Of a stretch of 64,000 nucleotides of DNA, positions 1 through 10,821 are shown piece by piece. Numbering within the stretch: the stretch's first letter is position 1; each line of letters begins with the position of its first letter. This DNA comes from Gibbsiella quercinecans. GTDB taxonomy: Bacteria; Pseudomonadota; Gammaproteobacteria; Enterobacterales; Enterobacteriaceae. The notes under the pieces are model-generated. The model saw only the letters and a program-made list of their open reading frames with translations, searched no databases and had not been told where the DNA came from. Position numbers and translations under genes: made by a program. The stretch covers positions 3,720,001-3,784,000 of the forward strand of contig NZ_CP014136.1 of NCBI RefSeq assembly GCF_002291425.1. The letters run 5' to 3'.

Positions 1-750
1 CGCCAGGTAAGTGGGCATCCAGATCATCAGGCCGTAGTAGCCGAAGTTCTGCACCGAACAGAGGATGAAAATACCCAGGCTGGCCTTGCTGGTGGCGCTA
101 TCTTTAAACAGTAGCCTGATGCGCTGGCCGAAAGACAGCGTGTGGCTGTGGCTTTTCCGCTGGGCAAAGGCTTCGGGTTCCCCCATGGTGCGGCGGATAA
201 GAAACGACGCCAGCGCCGGCAACAGGCCGACCAGGAACATGCCGCGCCAGCCAATGTGCGGCAGCAATAACGGCGTTAAAAAGGCTGCGGCCAATACGCC
301 AAGCTGCCAGCCCATGCCGACGTAGGCGGAAGCGCGGTTGCGCTTTTCCGCGGGCCAGGCCTCGGCGATCAACGCCATGCCAATGCCGAATTCTCCACCC
401 AGGCCGATACCGGCCAGCGTGCGGTAGGCGAGTAAATCCCAGTAACCCTGTGCGATGGCGCACAGGCCGGTGAAGAGGGAAAACATCAAAATCGTGACGG
501 TGAGAACGCGGATGCGGCCAAAGCGATCGCTAAGATGGCCGAAAATCACGCCGCCGAGCACCGCGCCGATTAACGTCCAGGTGACCAGCGAGCCGGCCTC
601 CGGGGAGGTGAGCTGCAGTTCAGCGGCGATAAGCGGCAGCATAAAGCCAAGGATCAGTAAATCGAAGCCGTCCATGGCATAGCCGCTAACGGAAGCCAGC
701 ATCGCCTTACCGGGTGTTGCATGATGATTACGCTGTGTGTGGTTGGGCAT
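1..750 (-). CDS. MFS transporter, 3' part missing at window edge
   Basis: Major facilitator superfamily secondary transporter of the inner membrane, probably a proton symporter for an organic acid or sugar acid; the substrate cannot be read. The 250 codons visible run off the left edge, so only the N-terminal half is seen. After a short hydrophilic N-terminus comes TM1 with the charged motif AMDGFDLLILGF, then the MFS loop motif GHLSDRFGR, and a GGEFG motif in TM4, as in the aromatic-acid/shikimate and NanT-like branches. The start ATG is at 748-750. It is transcribed away from yqcC. No regulator gene is adjacent on the visible side. Confidence 0.85.
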   Translation of the reverse strand, partial: MPNHTQRNHHATPGKAMLASVSGYAMDGFDLLILGFMLPLIAAELQLTSPEAGSLVTWTLIGAVLGGVIFGHLSDRFGRIRVLTVTILMFSLFTGLCAIAQGYWDLLAYRTLAGIGLGGEFGIGMALIAEAWPAEKRNRASAYVGMGWQLGVLAAAFLTPLLLPHIGWRGMFLVGLLPALASFLIRRTMGEPEAFAQRKSHSHTLSFGQRIRLLFKDSATSKASLGIFILCSVQNFGYYGLMIWMPTYLA

Positions 751-838
751 ATTTTTTATCTTGTTGTTTATCTGGAGCAGGTATTGTGCCGCCGAGCGCG
801 AAGAGTCTCCATAATAAATTCAGTAGGCTGGCAAGGGT

Positions 839-867
839 TTGGGCGCACACCGGGAAAATGCTATGCT
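839..867 (+). promoter_or_regulatory. Candidate sigma-70 promoter for yqcC-truC-yqcA
   Basis: TTGGGC (839-844), 17-nt spacer, TATGCT (862-867), 50 bp ahead of yqcC. Matches are 4 of 6 at -35 and 4 of 6 at -10. Seen by eye only; no transcription data. Confidence 0.4.
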
Positions 868-923
868 TTGCCGCCCTTCAGCCAGGCCGCTGAAGATCAT
901 GATTTACACAATCGGGAATGCAG

Positions 924-1253
924 ATGAGTATAGAAAATCAGGTTCGCCAATGTTTGCTGGCGATTGAGCAGTCAATGCGCGATTTGGCGCTGTGGCAATC
1001 GGCACCGCCGGAGCCTGAGGCTTTCACCAGCGTGGAACCGTTCTGCGTTGACAGCATGCAGGCGGAAGAGTGGCTGCAATGGGTCTTCCTGCCGCGGATG
1101 TATGCGCTGCTGGATGCGAACGCGCCGCTGCCCACCCGCTTTGCCATCACGCCTTATTTCGAAGAGGCGCTTAAGCATAGAGAGCCGGTTTGCCTGCCGC
1201 TGCTGGCGGTGCTGCAGCGCCTGGACAACATGCTGAATCAAGAATCGCCGTAA
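924..1253 (+). CDS. yqcC: YqcC family protein (DUF446)
   Basis: Small cytosolic protein of about 109 residues belonging to the YqcC/DUF446 family; its biochemical role is unknown. The recognisable core is a PF-x-x-D-x-M-x-x-x-EWLQWVF-x-PRM pattern in the middle of the protein, followed by LPxxFAIxPYFEEAL. Two in-frame ATGs exist (918 and 924); 924 gives MSIENQV and the usual family length. Its stop codon shares one base with the truC start (TAATG), so the two are probably translationally coupled. The neighbourhood yqcC-truC-yqcA is the same trio as in E. coli. Confidence 0.88.
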   Translation: MSIENQVRQCLLAIEQSMRDLALWQSAPPEPEAFTSVEPFCVDSMQAEEWLQWVFLPRMYALLDANAPLPTRFAITPYFEEALKHREPVCLPLLAVLQRLDNMLNQESP

Positions 1254-2026
1254 TGCTGGAGATTCTTTATCAGGATGCGCATCTGGTGGCCGTGAATAAG
1301 CCGGCCGGTTGGCTGGTGCATCGCAGTTGGCTGGATCGCCACGAGACGGTTTTTGTGATGCAGACCGTGCGCGATCAGATCGGCCAGCATGTGTTCACCG
1401 TGCACCGCCTCGATCGTCCCACCTCCGGTGTGCTGCTGTTGGCGCTCTCCAGCGAGGTGGCGCACCGGTTGTCGCAACAGTTTGAACAGCATCAGGTGCA
1501 GAAAACCTACCACGCGGTGGTGCGCGGCTATGTGCATGACGCCGCCACCTTGGATTACCCGCTCACGCAAGAGCGGGATAAAGTCGCCGACAGGTTCGCC
1601 AGTGCAGACAAAGCGCCCCAGTCTGCGCTCACGCACTATCGGCCGCTGGCGCGGGTGGAAATGCCGGTCGCGGTGGGCCGCTATGCCAGTGCCCGTTATA
1701 CGCTGGTGGAACTGCGGCCGGAAACCGGGCGCAAGCATCAGCTGCGCCGCCATATGGTGCATATCAGGCACCCGATCGTCGGTGACAGTAAGCATGGCGA
1801 TCTGCGCCAGAACCGGGCGATGGCGCAGCACTTTGGCTGCCCGCGCCTGATGTTACACGCCAGCCACCTGCGCCTGGCGCACCCGATCAGCGGTGAGCCG
1901 CTGCAGATTTCTGCGCGCTGGGATAGCCCGTGGCAGCGGTTGATGTCACAATTTGGCTGGCTGGACGTTGTCCCTGAACTCGCCAGGGTTGAGTTTCCCC
2001 CGGTAAGCGGTCAGGATAGCCCGTAA
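1253..2026 (+). CDS. truC: tRNA pseudouridine(65) synthase TruC
   Basis: Converts uridine 65 of certain tRNAs to pseudouridine; a RluA/RsuA-superfamily pseudouridine synthase. The signature HRLDRPTSG carries the catalytic Asp at residue 54, and later ETGRKHQLRRH is the conserved RNA-binding/active-site segment. The protein has 257 residues. The start chosen is the ATG at 1253, which overlaps the yqcC stop codon by one base; an upstream in-frame extension inside yqcC has no support. It is followed 30 bp later by yqcA. No N-terminal S4 domain is present, as usual for TruC. Confidence 0.93.
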   Translation: MLEILYQDAHLVAVNKPAGWLVHRSWLDRHETVFVMQTVRDQIGQHVFTVHRLDRPTSGVLLLALSSEVAHRLSQQFEQHQVQKTYHAVVRGYVHDAATLDYPLTQERDKVADRFASADKAPQSALTHYRPLARVEMPVAVGRYASARYTLVELRPETGRKHQLRRHMVHIRHPIVGDSKHGDLRQNRAMAQHFGCPRLMLHASHLRLAHPISGEPLQISARWDSPWQRLMSQFGWLDVVPELARVEFPPVSGQDSP

Positions 2027-2056
2027 TTTTTATGGATCATCAAGGGAGTTTGAGCG

Positions 2057-2506
2057 ATGGCTCAGGTCGGTATTTTCGTCGGGACGGTTTACGGTAATGC
2101 TTTGCTGGTTGCGGAAGAGGCGGAAAACATTCTTAACGAGCAGGGGCATACGGTCAAACTGTTCGAAGAAGGCACGCTGGAAGCCTGGCAATACTATCGC
2201 CAGCACTATGCGCTGGTGATCACGTCCACCACCGGGCAGGGCGATCTGCCCGATAACATCGCGCCGCTGTTCGCCGCGATCCGCGATCAGGTTGGCTACC
2301 AGCCGGAGTTACGTTATGGCCTGATCGCATTGGGCGATAGCAGCTACGATCGTTTCTGCGGCGGCGGGCGGGCGTTTGACGCGCTGTTGCAGGAGCAGGG
2401 GGCGACGCGGATAGGCGATGTGCTGGAAATTGATGCGATTGAGCACCCAGAGCCGGAGGCGATCTCCTGCCCATGGGTTGAGCAGTGGAGCACGTTGCTG
2501 AAATAA
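2057..2506 (+). CDS. yqcA: Flavodoxin YqcA
   Basis: Short-chain flavodoxin (149 residues), an FMN-binding electron carrier in the cytosol. The phosphate-binding loop is TVYGNA at residues 10-15, and STTGQGDLP and [13 protein letters not shown] are the two loops that sandwich the isoalloxazine ring. It belongs to the MioC/YqcA group. The electron donor and acceptor are not known; the persistent linkage with truC is conserved but unexplained. An ATG start at 2057 follows the ribosome-binding site GGGAG. Confidence 0.92.
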   Translation: MAQVGIFVGTVYGNALLVAEEAENILNEQGHTVKLFEEGTLEAWQYYRQHYALVITSTTGQGDLPDNIAPLFAAIRDQVGYQPELRYGLIALGDSSYDRFCGGGRAFDALLQEQGATRIGDVLEIDAIEHPEPEAISCPWVEQWSTLLK

Positions 2507-2569
2507 CCCGCGGCCAGTGCTGGGTCGGTGCGGATGCGCCGACCCGATGCAGCGCCGCGTGGGTTATTT
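2501..2569. terminator. Bidirectional hairpin between convergent yqcA and yaeH
   Basis: Outer arms 2501-2514 (AAATAACCCGCGGC) and 2554-2569 pair except for a two-base bulge. An inner hairpin, GGGTCGGTGC (2522-2531) with GCGCCGACCC (2536-2545), sits in the loop. A/T tails at both ends suit termination in both directions. The TAA of yqcA lies in the left arm and the TAA of yaeH in the right arm. Confidence 0.6.
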
Positions 2570-2950
2570 CCCGTGCGTCAGTTTGTCCAGATCGGCTTCG
2601 ATCTCGGCAATTTTGTTGGAAACCACGCTTTCCAGGTGGCGCAGATCGTCAAGAATTTTGCGTTTAAGATCGACGTCCGCCTGTTCGTGCTGGCACAGCT
2701 GATCGAGTTCATCGATCACATAGCGCAGGTTTGGGTTGATTTCGTGGATTTCTTTGTAACCCTGGCTGCTGTCCGAAACCACGGTTTTACGTTGGCGTGG
2801 GTATTTGAACTTGACGCTTTTTGCAAAGAACTCGCCTTTATCCTTACGGAAATAAATTTTGAGAATATCGTTATTGGCCTCTTGGCGAAGTGTATAACGA
2901 TCAATGTCTTCCGGTTGGTTGATGCCTAAGCTTTTCAGATTATCGTACAT
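2564..2950 (-). CDS. yaeH: DUF3461 family protein YaeH
   Basis: Conserved 128-residue cytosolic protein of the YaeH/DUF3461 family, function unknown. It starts [10 protein letters not shown] and has a basic middle (residues 35-58) followed by a predicted coiled coil from about residue 80 to the end (leucine-rich heptads around LDQLCQHEQ and [11 protein letters not shown]). It lies on the same strand as dapD, 185 bp downstream of it, with the dapD terminator in between, so it probably has its own promoter. The start follows an AGGGGCG ribosome-binding site. Confidence 0.9.
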   Translation of the reverse strand: MYDNLKSLGINQPEDIDRYTLRQEANNDILKIYFRKDKGEFFAKSVKFKYPRQRKTVVSDSSQGYKEIHEINPNLRYVIDELDQLCQHEQADVDLKRKILDDLRHLESVVSNKIAEIEADLDKLTHGK

Positions 2951-3100
2951 AGAGCGCCCCTTTAGATTTTATACCCTTCATACCTGCACGCCGGCCATGC
3001 CTGCCTGTTTGCCGCTCGCCTGCAATCCTCGGGGCATACCGCATGTGGTGATTATGGCGCCTGCGCCCGCCCACGGCAGTGATCGCCCGCAGATTGAAGA

Positions 3101-3127
3101 TAAAAAAATAGCGGGTAAATACCCGCC
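3101..3127 (-). terminator. Rho-independent terminator of dapD
   Basis: On the minus strand, GCGGGT, a 4-nt loop and ACCCGC (plus-strand 3111-3126) are followed by TATTTTTTTA. It lies 9 bp after the dapD stop codon. Confidence 0.75.
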
Positions 3128-3135
3128 ATTTCATT

Positions 3136-3960
3136 TTAGTCGATTGTTCTCAATAACTCATTAATGCCGACTTTACTGCGCGTTTTCGCATCCACTTTCT
3201 TCACGATAACGGCGCAGTACAGGCTGTAGGTGCCATCTTTGGAAGGCAGGTTGCCGGAAACCACCACGGAGCCGGCAGGAACGCGGCCGTAGTGAACTTC
3301 ACCGGTTTCACGATCGTAAATACGGGTGCTTTGGCCGATAAATACGCCCATGGAGATCACGGAACCTTCTTCCACGATCACACCTTCCACCACTTCGGAA
3401 CGCGCGCCGATAAAGCAGTTGTCTTCGATGATGGTTGGGTTGGCCTGCAGCGGTTCCAATACGCCGCCGATGCCGACGCCGCCGGACAGGTGAACGTTCT
3501 TGCCGATTTGCGCGCATGAGCCGACGGTAGCCCAGGTGTCCACCATGGTGCCTTCATCCACGTGAGCGCCGATGTTGACATAAGAAGGCATCAGCACGGT
3601 ATTGCGGGCGATGAACGCCCCTTTGCGTACGCTGGCCGGCGGCACCACGCGGAAGCCTTCTTTCTGGAAGCGGGCTTCGTCGTAATCGGCGAATTTCATG
3701 GGCACTTTATCGTAGAAACGGGTTTCGGCGCCGTCGATGACTTTGTTGTCGCTGATTCGGAAAGAAAGCAGCACGGCCTTTTTCAGCCATTGATGGGTGA
3801 CCCACTGACCGTTGATTTTTTCAGCTACGCGCAGTGCGCCGCTGTCCAGCAGGGCGATCACCTGGTTTACCGCTTCACGCGTTACCGTGTCTACGTTCGC
3901 CGGGGTGATCTCCGCACGGCGCTCGAAGGCGTTTTCAATAACGTTCTGTAATTGCTGCAT
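3136..3960 (-). CDS. dapD: 2,3,4,5-tetrahydropyridine-2,6-dicarboxylate N-succinyltransferase
   Basis: Transfers succinyl from succinyl-CoA to tetrahydrodipicolinate in the succinylase branch of diaminopimelate and lysine synthesis (cytosol, trimer). The protein has 274 residues, the family's normal length. The N-terminal helical domain (1-about 100) precedes a left-handed beta-helix of hexapeptide repeats (about 105-235), for example [10 protein letters not shown] and SGGVGIGGV. The C-terminus carries [11 protein letters not shown]. It sits 42 bp downstream of glnD on the same strand, as in E. coli. Start is the ATG at 3958-3960. Confidence 0.97.
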   Translation of the reverse strand: MQQLQNVIENAFERRAEITPANVDTVTREAVNQVIALLDSGALRVAEKINGQWVTHQWLKKAVLLSFRISDNKVIDGAETRFYDKVPMKFADYDEARFQKEGFRVVPPASVRKGAFIARNTVLMPSYVNIGAHVDEGTMVDTWATVGSCAQIGKNVHLSGGVGIGGVLEPLQANPTIIEDNCFIGARSEVVEGVIVEEGSVISMGVFIGQSTRIYDRETGEVHYGRVPAGSVVVSGNLPSKDGTYSLYCAVIVKKVDAKTRSKVGINELLRTID

Positions 3961-4002
3961 TCTGTTTCTTTCCTGATTTTGTTGGTCAAAAGATTACTTG
4001 TA

Positions 4003-6681
4003 TCACATTTTTTCGTTCGGGTTGAGCGCCTCGACCAGCCGCTGCGCCAACTTTTTGCGCGTTTCGCCATTCAGCGCCCGGCGATCGCTATCGGCAAGAA
4101 TGAACAAATCCTCAACTCGTTCGCCGATGGTCGAGATACGCGCGCCGTGCAGGGAAACCCCCAGATCGGCGAACACTTCCGCCACCCGAGCCAACAGGCC
4201 GGGCTGATCGAGGGCCACCAGTTCGAGGTAGCTGCGGCGATCGGTATGGGTCGGCAGGAAGGTGACCTCGGTCGGCACGCTGAAGTGGCGCAGTTTGGAA
4301 GAGGGACGCCGCGTCCGCGGCGGCTGGTATTCCCGCTGCGTTAGCGCCTGCTCCAGCGCGAAACGCGTGGCCTCGTGGCGATCCGGCGCCAACGGGCTGC
4401 CGTCCGGCTCCAGTACGATGAAGGTATCCATCGCCATTCCGTCGCGGTTGGTAAAGATCTGCGCATCGTGCACGCTCAGGTTGCGGCGATCCATCTCCCC
4501 GGCCACGGCGGCGAACAGGTAAGGGCGGTCCGGGCTCCAGATAAAGATCTCGGTGCCGCCGCGCGTGGCCTGCGGGCTCAACAGCACCAGCGGTTTGGTG
4601 GAGTCATGGGCCAGCAGATGGCGCGCATGCCAGGCCAGCTGGTTCGGCGAATGGCGCAGGAAATAATCGGCGCGGCAACGGCTCCAGATGCGGTGCAGCG
4701 ACTCTTCGTCGATATTATCCATGCGCAGTAGCGCCAGCGCCTGCAAGCGGTGGTGACGCACGCGTTCGCGCAGATCCGGGCCGTTTTGCATGCCGCGGCG
4801 CAGCTGTTTTTCGGTGGCGAAATACAGCTCGCGCAGCAGGCTTTGCTTCCAACTGTTCCACAGGCTTTCGTTGGTGGCGCAGATATCCGCAACCGTCAGG
4901 CAAATCAAATAGCGCAGGCGGGTTTCGTTCTGCACTTCGTTGCTGAACTGTTGGATAACGGTGGGATCTTGAATATCACGGCGTTGGGCGGTGACCGACA
5001 TTAACAGGTGGCAACGCACCAGCCAGGCGACCAGTTGGGTTTCACGCACGTTCAGGCCGTGCTGCTGGGCGAATTCCGCCACGTCCTGCGCGCCGAGCAG
5101 CGAGTGATCGCCGCCACGCCCCTTGGCGATATCGTGGAACAGGGCGGCAATCAGCAACAGCTCCAGATTCGGTAGCCGCGTGTACAGCTCAACGCACAGT
5201 GGGTGGCTCGGCCGGTTTTGATTATCGGCGAAGCTTTCGAGCTTTTGCAGCACGCGGATCGTGTGTTCATCCACGGTATAGGCGTGGAACAGATCAAACT
5301 GCATCTGGCCGACGATATTGCCCCACTGCGGCATATAGGCCCACAGCACGCTGTGACGGTGCATCGGCACCAGCGCGCGCGATACGGCGCCCGGGTGGCG
5401 CAAAATGGCCATAAACAGTTCCCGCGCCTGCGGGATCGTGCACAGAGGCTGTTTCAGGTGGCGGCGGGCATGGCGCAGTTGGCGCACCGTGGTGGAATAG
5501 ATGCCGGCGATTTCGCGGTTGCGCACCATCACGTAGAACATACGGATGATGGCTTCCGGCTGGCGGATAAACAGCGTTTCGTCGCGCAGATCGATCAGGT
5601 TGCCGCGCAGTTGGAAATCCTCGTCCAGCGGCCGCGGCTTCTCGGTGGCGTCGAGCGCCAGAATCGCTTCGTCGAACAACTGCAACAGCATGTGATTAAG
5701 CTCGCCGACGCGGCGCGTCATGCGGTAGAAGTCTTTCATCATGCGCTCAACGGGCTGGTTGCCTTCGCCTTCGTAGCACAAGAGCTGGGCTACGCTCAGT
5801 TGGCGATCGAACAGCAGCCGGTTATCGTAGCGCGGCAGCACCAGGTGCAGAGCAAAGCGAATCCGCCACAGGAAGCTCTGGCATTCATTGAGTTCGTTAC
5901 GTTCAGCCTGGGTCAGAAAACCGAAGCCGACCATTTCGTCAAGCGAGGTCGCGCCGAAGTGGCGCCGCGCAACCCACAGCAGGGTATGGATGTCGCGCAG
6001 GCCGCCGGGGCTGCTTTTGATGTCCGGCTCAAGGTTGTAGCTGGTGCCGTGGTAGCGCTGGTGGCGTTCGTGCTGTTCCGCCACTTTGGCGGGGAAGAAC
6101 TTGGGCGAGGGCCAGAAGCCGTCGCTGAAGATGTGTTTTTGCAGTTGCAGAAACAGCGCTACATCACCGCAGATCATGCGGGATTCAATCAGGTTGGTGG
6201 CGACGGTCAGATCCGCCAGCCCTTCCAGCTGGCACTCTTCCAGCGTACGCACGCTGTGGCCGACTTCCAGCTTTAAATCCCACATCAGGGTGATGAATTC
6301 GCCCACCCGCGCCGCTTGCCGGTCGCTTAAACGTTGCTGGCTAAGCACCAGCACATCAATATCGGAAAGCGGGTGCAGCTCGCCGCGGCCGTAGCCGCCC
6401 ACCGCCACCAGTGAGGTGGCGGGAATATCCTCAAAGCCGTAGAACAACCACAGCCGCCGCAACAGCCGATCGATAAACTCGCAGCGTGCGGCCACCAGGC
6501 TTTCTACGCTGGCACCGGCGTTAAACGCCGCAGCCAGCCAAAGCTGGAACTGCTCAAGGCGCTGTTTCAACGCAACGCAATTAATTTCCTCATCGCCATA
6601 GGCGTTGGGATATTCCGGCTGCTTCGGTATGGCCTGTGAGGGGATGGCCGGCGCGGCCTGTTGGCGAAAATTTTCAGACAT
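4003..6681 (-). CDS. glnD: Bifunctional uridylyltransferase/uridylyl-removing enzyme GlnD
   Basis: Senses glutamine and controls nitrogen metabolism by uridylylating and deuridylylating the PII proteins GlnB and GlnK. The 892 residues show the full domain set: a nucleotidyltransferase domain with [10 protein letters not shown] (95-104) and the DID metal site (107-109), a central linker domain, an HD hydrolase domain (about 465-590, with [14 protein letters not shown]), and two C-terminal ACT domains (about 710-785 and 815-892) that bind glutamine. It lies between map and dapD. No truncation or missing catalytic residue is seen. Confidence 0.97.
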   Translation of the reverse strand: MSENFRQQAAPAIPSQAIPKQPEYPNAYGDEEINCVALKQRLEQFQLWLAAAFNAGASVESLVAARCEFIDRLLRRLWLFYGFEDIPATSLVAVGGYGRGELHPLSDIDVLVLSQQRLSDRQAARVGEFITLMWDLKLEVGHSVRTLEECQLEGLADLTVATNLIESRMICGDVALFLQLQKHIFSDGFWPSPKFFPAKVAEQHERHQRYHGTSYNLEPDIKSSPGGLRDIHTLLWVARRHFGATSLDEMVGFGFLTQAERNELNECQSFLWRIRFALHLVLPRYDNRLLFDRQLSVAQLLCYEGEGNQPVERMMKDFYRMTRRVGELNHMLLQLFDEAILALDATEKPRPLDEDFQLRGNLIDLRDETLFIRQPEAIIRMFYVMVRNREIAGIYSTTVRQLRHARRHLKQPLCTIPQARELFMAILRHPGAVSRALVPMHRHSVLWAYMPQWGNIVGQMQFDLFHAYTVDEHTIRVLQKLESFADNQNRPSHPLCVELYTRLPNLELLLIAALFHDIAKGRGGDHSLLGAQDVAEFAQQHGLNVRETQLVAWLVRCHLLMSVTAQRRDIQDPTVIQQFSNEVQNETRLRYLICLTVADICATNESLWNSWKQSLLRELYFATEKQLRRGMQNGPDLRERVRHHRLQALALLRMDNIDEESLHRIWSRCRADYFLRHSPNQLAWHARHLLAHDSTKPLVLLSPQATRGGTEIFIWSPDRPYLFAAVAGEMDRRNLSVHDAQIFTNRDGMAMDTFIVLEPDGSPLAPDRHEATRFALEQALTQREYQPPRTRRPSSKLRHFSVPTEVTFLPTHTDRRSYLELVALDQPGLLARVAEVFADLGVSLHGARISTIGERVEDLFILADSDRRALNGETRKKLAQRLVEALNPNEKM

Positions 6682-6791
6682 AGTAGTAAGCAGCCCATAA
6701 AAAAGCCGGTTATACCACCGCAGTTGTTCCAGCCGCCGCCAGGGCGGGGCTGACCAACGCTCAGATATAAAGCCGGCTTATCACAAGAAAC

Positions 6792-6810
6792 GGCGGCAAC
6801 GGACCGCCTT
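6792..6810 (-). terminator. Possible terminator of map
   Basis: GGCGG/CCGCC stem on the minus strand (plus-strand 6792-6796 with 6804-6808) followed by GTTTCTTG, 6 bp beyond the map stop codon. The T run is weak. Confidence 0.35.
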
Positions 6811-6814
6811 TTCT

Positions 6815-7609
6815 TTACTGTTCGTGCGTAATGATGTTGGGGATAGTCTCATCCTTGCGCAACGTCATTATCTCGCAGCCGTTATCGGTAACCACAATAG
6901 TATGCTCGTACTGTGCCGACAAGCTGCGATCCTTGGTTTTTACCGTCCAACCGTCTTTCATGGTACGGATGCGGTAGTCACCGGCGTTGACCATTGGCTC
7001 AATGGTGAATGCCATGCCGGGTTGAAGAACCACGCCGCCGTCGTCGGCGTCATAGTGCAGCACCTGCGGCTCTTCGTGGAAACCTTCGCCGATGCCATGG
7101 CCGCAGTATTCGCGCACCACGGAGAATTTTTCCGCTTCAACGAATTGCTGAATGGCTTTACCCAGTGAACGCAGGCGGATACCCGGTTTCACCATTTTCA
7201 GCGCCAGATACAGGCTTTCTTGCGTGATGCGGCAGAGCCGCTCACCCAGGATGGTGGGTTTGCCGACGATGAACATCGTGGAGGTATCGCCGTGAAAACC
7301 GTCTTTGATGACCGTCACATCAATGTTGACGATATCGCCGTCTTTCAGCACTTTTTCGTCGCTGGGGATGCCGTGGCATACCACTTCGTTAACGGAGATG
7401 CACACCGACTTGGGAAAGCCGTGGTAGCCAAGGCTGGCCGAAATCGCGTGCTGTTCGTTAATGATGTGGTTGTGGCAAATACGGTCCAGCTCGCCGGTGG
7501 TGACGCCGGGTTTAACATACGGTTCAACGATTTCCAGCACTTCGGCGGCCAGGCGGCCGGCTACGCGCATTTTCTGGATGTCATCTGATGATTTAATTGA
7601 AATTGCCAT
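6815..7609 (-). CDS. map: Type I methionine aminopeptidase
   Basis: Removes the initiator methionine from nascent proteins. With the ATG at 7609 the protein has 264 residues, and all family residues fall at the E. coli positions: His79, metal ligands Asp97, Asp108, His171, Glu204 and Glu235. The open frame extends upstream by five codons to a TTG at 7624, which is less likely. It is divergent from rpsB across a 405-bp control region and is followed by glnD on the same strand. Confidence 0.96.
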   Translation of the reverse strand: MAISIKSSDDIQKMRVAGRLAAEVLEIVEPYVKPGVTTGELDRICHNHIINEQHAISASLGYHGFPKSVCISVNEVVCHGIPSDEKVLKDGDIVNIDVTVIKDGFHGDTSTMFIVGKPTILGERLCRITQESLYLALKMVKPGIRLRSLGKAIQQFVEAEKFSVVREYCGHGIGEGFHEEPQVLHYDADDGGVVLQPGMAFTIEPMVNAGDYRIRTMKDGWTVKTKDRSLSAQYEHTIVVTDNGCEIMTLRKDETIPNIITHEQ

Positions 7610-7784
7610 GAAATTTGTCCGCAAGGGTCTGTATTATCGACAATGAGAAGCAGTACCCTATGGTACCAGCCCAGCCGGGCCGCTGCCAAATTTCATTTCT
7701 TTTCATGGCCGGCGAGAACCGGGCGGGAACATGAGCCGTCGGGGCCTGGCCGCGATGAAATCGCCGCTGAAAGTGCAACAAAAG

Positions 7785-7814
7785 TTGGAGTCTGGGGCGG
7801 GTTTATGGTATAAA
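7785..7814 (+). promoter_or_regulatory. Candidate rpsB promoter
   Basis: TTGGAG (7785-7790), 18-nt spacer, TATAAA (7809-7814), followed by a GC-rich start region typical of stringently controlled translation genes. About 200 bp upstream of rpsB, leaving room for the regulatory leader. Confidence 0.5.
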
Positions 7815-8741
<927 letters not shown>

Positions 8742-8796
8742 TAAGGCAAGCTCGCAACCCGAGCCCTTATTAACCAGGTATTGACATATGTTGGTT

Positions 8797-8822
8797 AGGG
8801 GGGCCTAGAAAGGCCCCCTTTG
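8797..8822 (+). terminator. Attenuating terminator between rpsB and tsf
   Basis: AGGGGGGCCT (8797-8806), AGAA loop, AGGCCCCCTT (8811-8820) then TTGC. The short T run suggests partial termination, as reported for the rpsB-tsf gap of E. coli. Confidence 0.7.
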
Positions 8823-8921
8823 CTTATCTGAATGAGAACCATGCCCGATACTTTCATATCGCGGCAACGCGGCATGAAAGATGAAGGGCTATCTCCGTGC
8901 GAGATAACCGAGGAAAATAAA

Positions 8922-9773
8922 ATGGCTGATATTACCGCTGCCCTGGTAAAAGAACTGCGTGAACGTACTGGCGCAGGCATGATGGAATGTAAGAAAGCGC
9001 TGGTTGAAGCTAACGGCGACATCGAGCTGGCGATCGACAACATGCGTAAATCCGGCCAGGCTAAGGCTGCCAAGAAAGCAGGCCGTGTGGCTGCTGAAGG
9101 CATCATCCTGACCAAAATCGACGGTAACTACGCGGCTATCGTTGAACTGAACTGCGAAACCGACTTCGTGGCTAAAGATGCCGGCTTCAAAGCCTTTGGC
9201 GAAGAAGTGATCAACGCCGCTCTGGCTGGCCGTATCACCGATATCGAAGCGCTGAAAGCGCAATTCGAAGAGCAGCGTACCGCGCTGGTGGCTAAAATTG
9301 GTGAAAACATCAATATCCGCCGCGTTGCCGCTCTGGAAGGCGATGTGCTGGGTTCTTACCTGCACGGCGCACGTATCGGCGTTCTGGTTGCTGCAACCGG
9401 CGCTGACGAAGAACTGGTTAAACATATCGCGATGCACATCGCGGCAAGCAAACCAGAATACGTGAAGCCTGAAGACGTTCCTGCGGAAGTGGTTGAACGT
9501 GAACACCAGATTCAGCTGGATATCGCCATGCAGTCTGGCAAACCACGCGAAATCGCAGAAAAAATGGTTGAAGGCCGTATGCGTAAGTTCACCGGCGAAG
9601 TTTCTCTGGCCGGCCAGCACTTCGTTATGGACCCAAGCAAAACCGTTGCTCAGCTGCTGAAAGAACACAACGCTGACGTGAAAGGTTTCATCCGCTTTGA
9701 AGTGGGTGAAGGCATTGAGAAAGTTGAAACTGACTTTGCTGCTGAAGTTGCAGCAATGAGCAAACAGTCTTAA
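8922..9773 (+). CDS. tsf: Translation elongation factor Ts
   Basis: Guanine nucleotide exchange factor that regenerates EF-Tu-GTP. The start ATG at 8922 gives 283 residues, the family length; an in-frame extension to 8832 has no support. The N-terminal UBA-like domain (1-50) includes [15 protein letters not shown], and the TDFV motif that displaces the Mg ion of EF-Tu is at residues 80-83. The C-terminal dimerisation region is intact. Highly biased codon use as for rpsB. Confidence 0.98.
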   Translation: MADITAALVKELRERTGAGMMECKKALVEANGDIELAIDNMRKSGQAKAAKKAGRVAAEGIILTKIDGNYAAIVELNCETDFVAKDAGFKAFGEEVINAALAGRITDIEALKAQFEEQRTALVAKIGENINIRRVAALEGDVLGSYLHGARIGVLVAATGADEELVKHIAMHIAASKPEYVKPEDVPAEVVEREHQIQLDIAMQSGKPREIAEKMVEGRMRKFTGEVSLAGQHFVMDPSKTVAQLLKEHNADVKGFIRFEVGEGIEKVETDFAAEVAAMSKQS

Positions 9774-9784
9774 TGCTTGTAAAT

Positions 9785-9812
9785 GGAACCGCCGGTCAGG
9801 CGGTTCCGTTTT
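9785..9812 (+). terminator. Rho-independent terminator after tsf
   Basis: GGAACCGCC (9785-9793), 5-nt loop, GGCGGTTCC (9799-9807), then GTTTTA. Nine-bp perfect stem 12 bp after the stop codon. Confidence 0.85.
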
Positions 9813-9920
9813 ATCCAGCCAGAAATCGCCGACGATGACCCCTGTCGCGCTATACTCAGACAGGCGCTGCTTGTCGGCTAAAATCCCCAATACTATTACT
9901 GCTTCTTAGGACAAAACACC

Positions 9921-10646
9921 ATGGCAACCAATGCAAAACCCGTATATCAGCGTATCCTGCTCAAACTGAGCGGCGAAGCCCTGCAAGGTGCAGAAGGCTT
10001 TGGTATCGATGCTAGCATTTTGGATCGCATGGCTCAGGAAGTGAAAGAGCTGGTCGAACTGGGCATTCAGGTCGGTGTAGTGATTGGCGGTGGCAACTTG
10101 TTCCGCGGTGCGGGCCTGGCGCAAGCCGGCATGAATCGCGTAGTAGGCGACCACATGGGGATGCTGGCGACCGTAATGAACGGCCTGGCGATGCGTGATG
10201 CGCTGCACCGCGCCTATGTGAACACCCGCCTTATGTCGGCAATCCCGCTCAATGGCGTGTGTGACAACTACAGCTGGGCAGAGGCTATCAGCCTGCTGCG
10301 CAATAACCGCGTGGTGATTTTTTCCGCCGGTACCGGCAACCCGTTCTTCACCACCGATTCCGCCGCTTGCCTGCGTGGTATTGAAATTGAAGCGGATGTA
10401 GTATTGAAAGCGACTAAAGTGGATGGTGTATACTCTGAGGATCCGGTAAAAAATCCGGATGCAACGCTTTACGAGCAATTAACCTATCAGGACGTGCTGG
10501 AACGCGAGCTGAAAGTGATGGACTTGGCGGCGTTTACGCTGGCACGGGATCATGGCCTGCCGATCCGCGTGTTCAATATGAACAAGCCTGGCGCGCTGCG
10601 CCGCGTGGTGATGGGTGAAAACGAAGGTACGCTGATCAGCAAATAA
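9921..10646 (+). CDS. pyrH: UMP kinase
   Basis: Phosphorylates UMP to UDP in pyrimidine nucleotide synthesis; a hexameric bacterial enzyme of the amino-acid-kinase fold. The 241 residues include the N-terminal KLSGEALQG, the glycine-rich [12 protein letters not shown] that binds phosphates, and the [13 protein letters not shown]-like ATP-site segment (here [15 protein letters not shown]). It lies between tsf and frr in the order usual for enterobacteria, and a possible TATACT -10 element is seen at 9851-9856. Start ATG at 9921. Confidence 0.97.
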   Translation: MATNAKPVYQRILLKLSGEALQGAEGFGIDASILDRMAQEVKELVELGIQVGVVIGGGNLFRGAGLAQAGMNRVVGDHMGMLATVMNGLAMRDALHRAYVNTRLMSAIPLNGVCDNYSWAEAISLLRNNRVVIFSAGTGNPFFTTDSAACLRGIEIEADVVLKATKVDGVYSEDPVKNPDATLYEQLTYQDVLERELKVMDLAAFTLARDHGLPIRVFNMNKPGALRRVVMGENEGTLISK

Positions 10647-10821
10647 TTGCCGATCGCACGATTTTATTGAGCGGGAACGGCAGCGCCCGGTGCGCTATGT
10701 TCTGTTCACGCTTTTGAGCCTATCCTAAGCCAAAACGGCAAGCGGGCTAGGCTCCAAGTGAAACGCACGGGCTGTAATGCATTATGGCCTGCCAAGTAAC
10801 CAGCTTCCAAGGGTTCGCAAC

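Noticed and set aside
2970-2983. TATACCCTTCATAC, identical to the left end of the ERIC copy at 39045
   Set aside because: Homology stops after 14 bases and no ERIC core or right end follows within the yaeH-dapD gap. It may be a relic, but the match is too short to call.
5203-6276. 357-residue frame antisense to glnD, and similar long frames antisense to tsf, bamA, lpxA/fabZ, dnaE, ldcC, yfiF and the OMF gene
   Set aside because: Each lies wholly opposite a well-supported gene, has no ribosome-binding site or recognisable domain, and shows the His/Gln/Arg-rich or repetitive composition expected from reading biased codons backwards.
7610-7624. Five-codon upstream extension of map from a TTG
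   Set aside because: Starting at the ATG at 7609 places all catalytic residues at E. coli numbering, so the extension is unnecessary.
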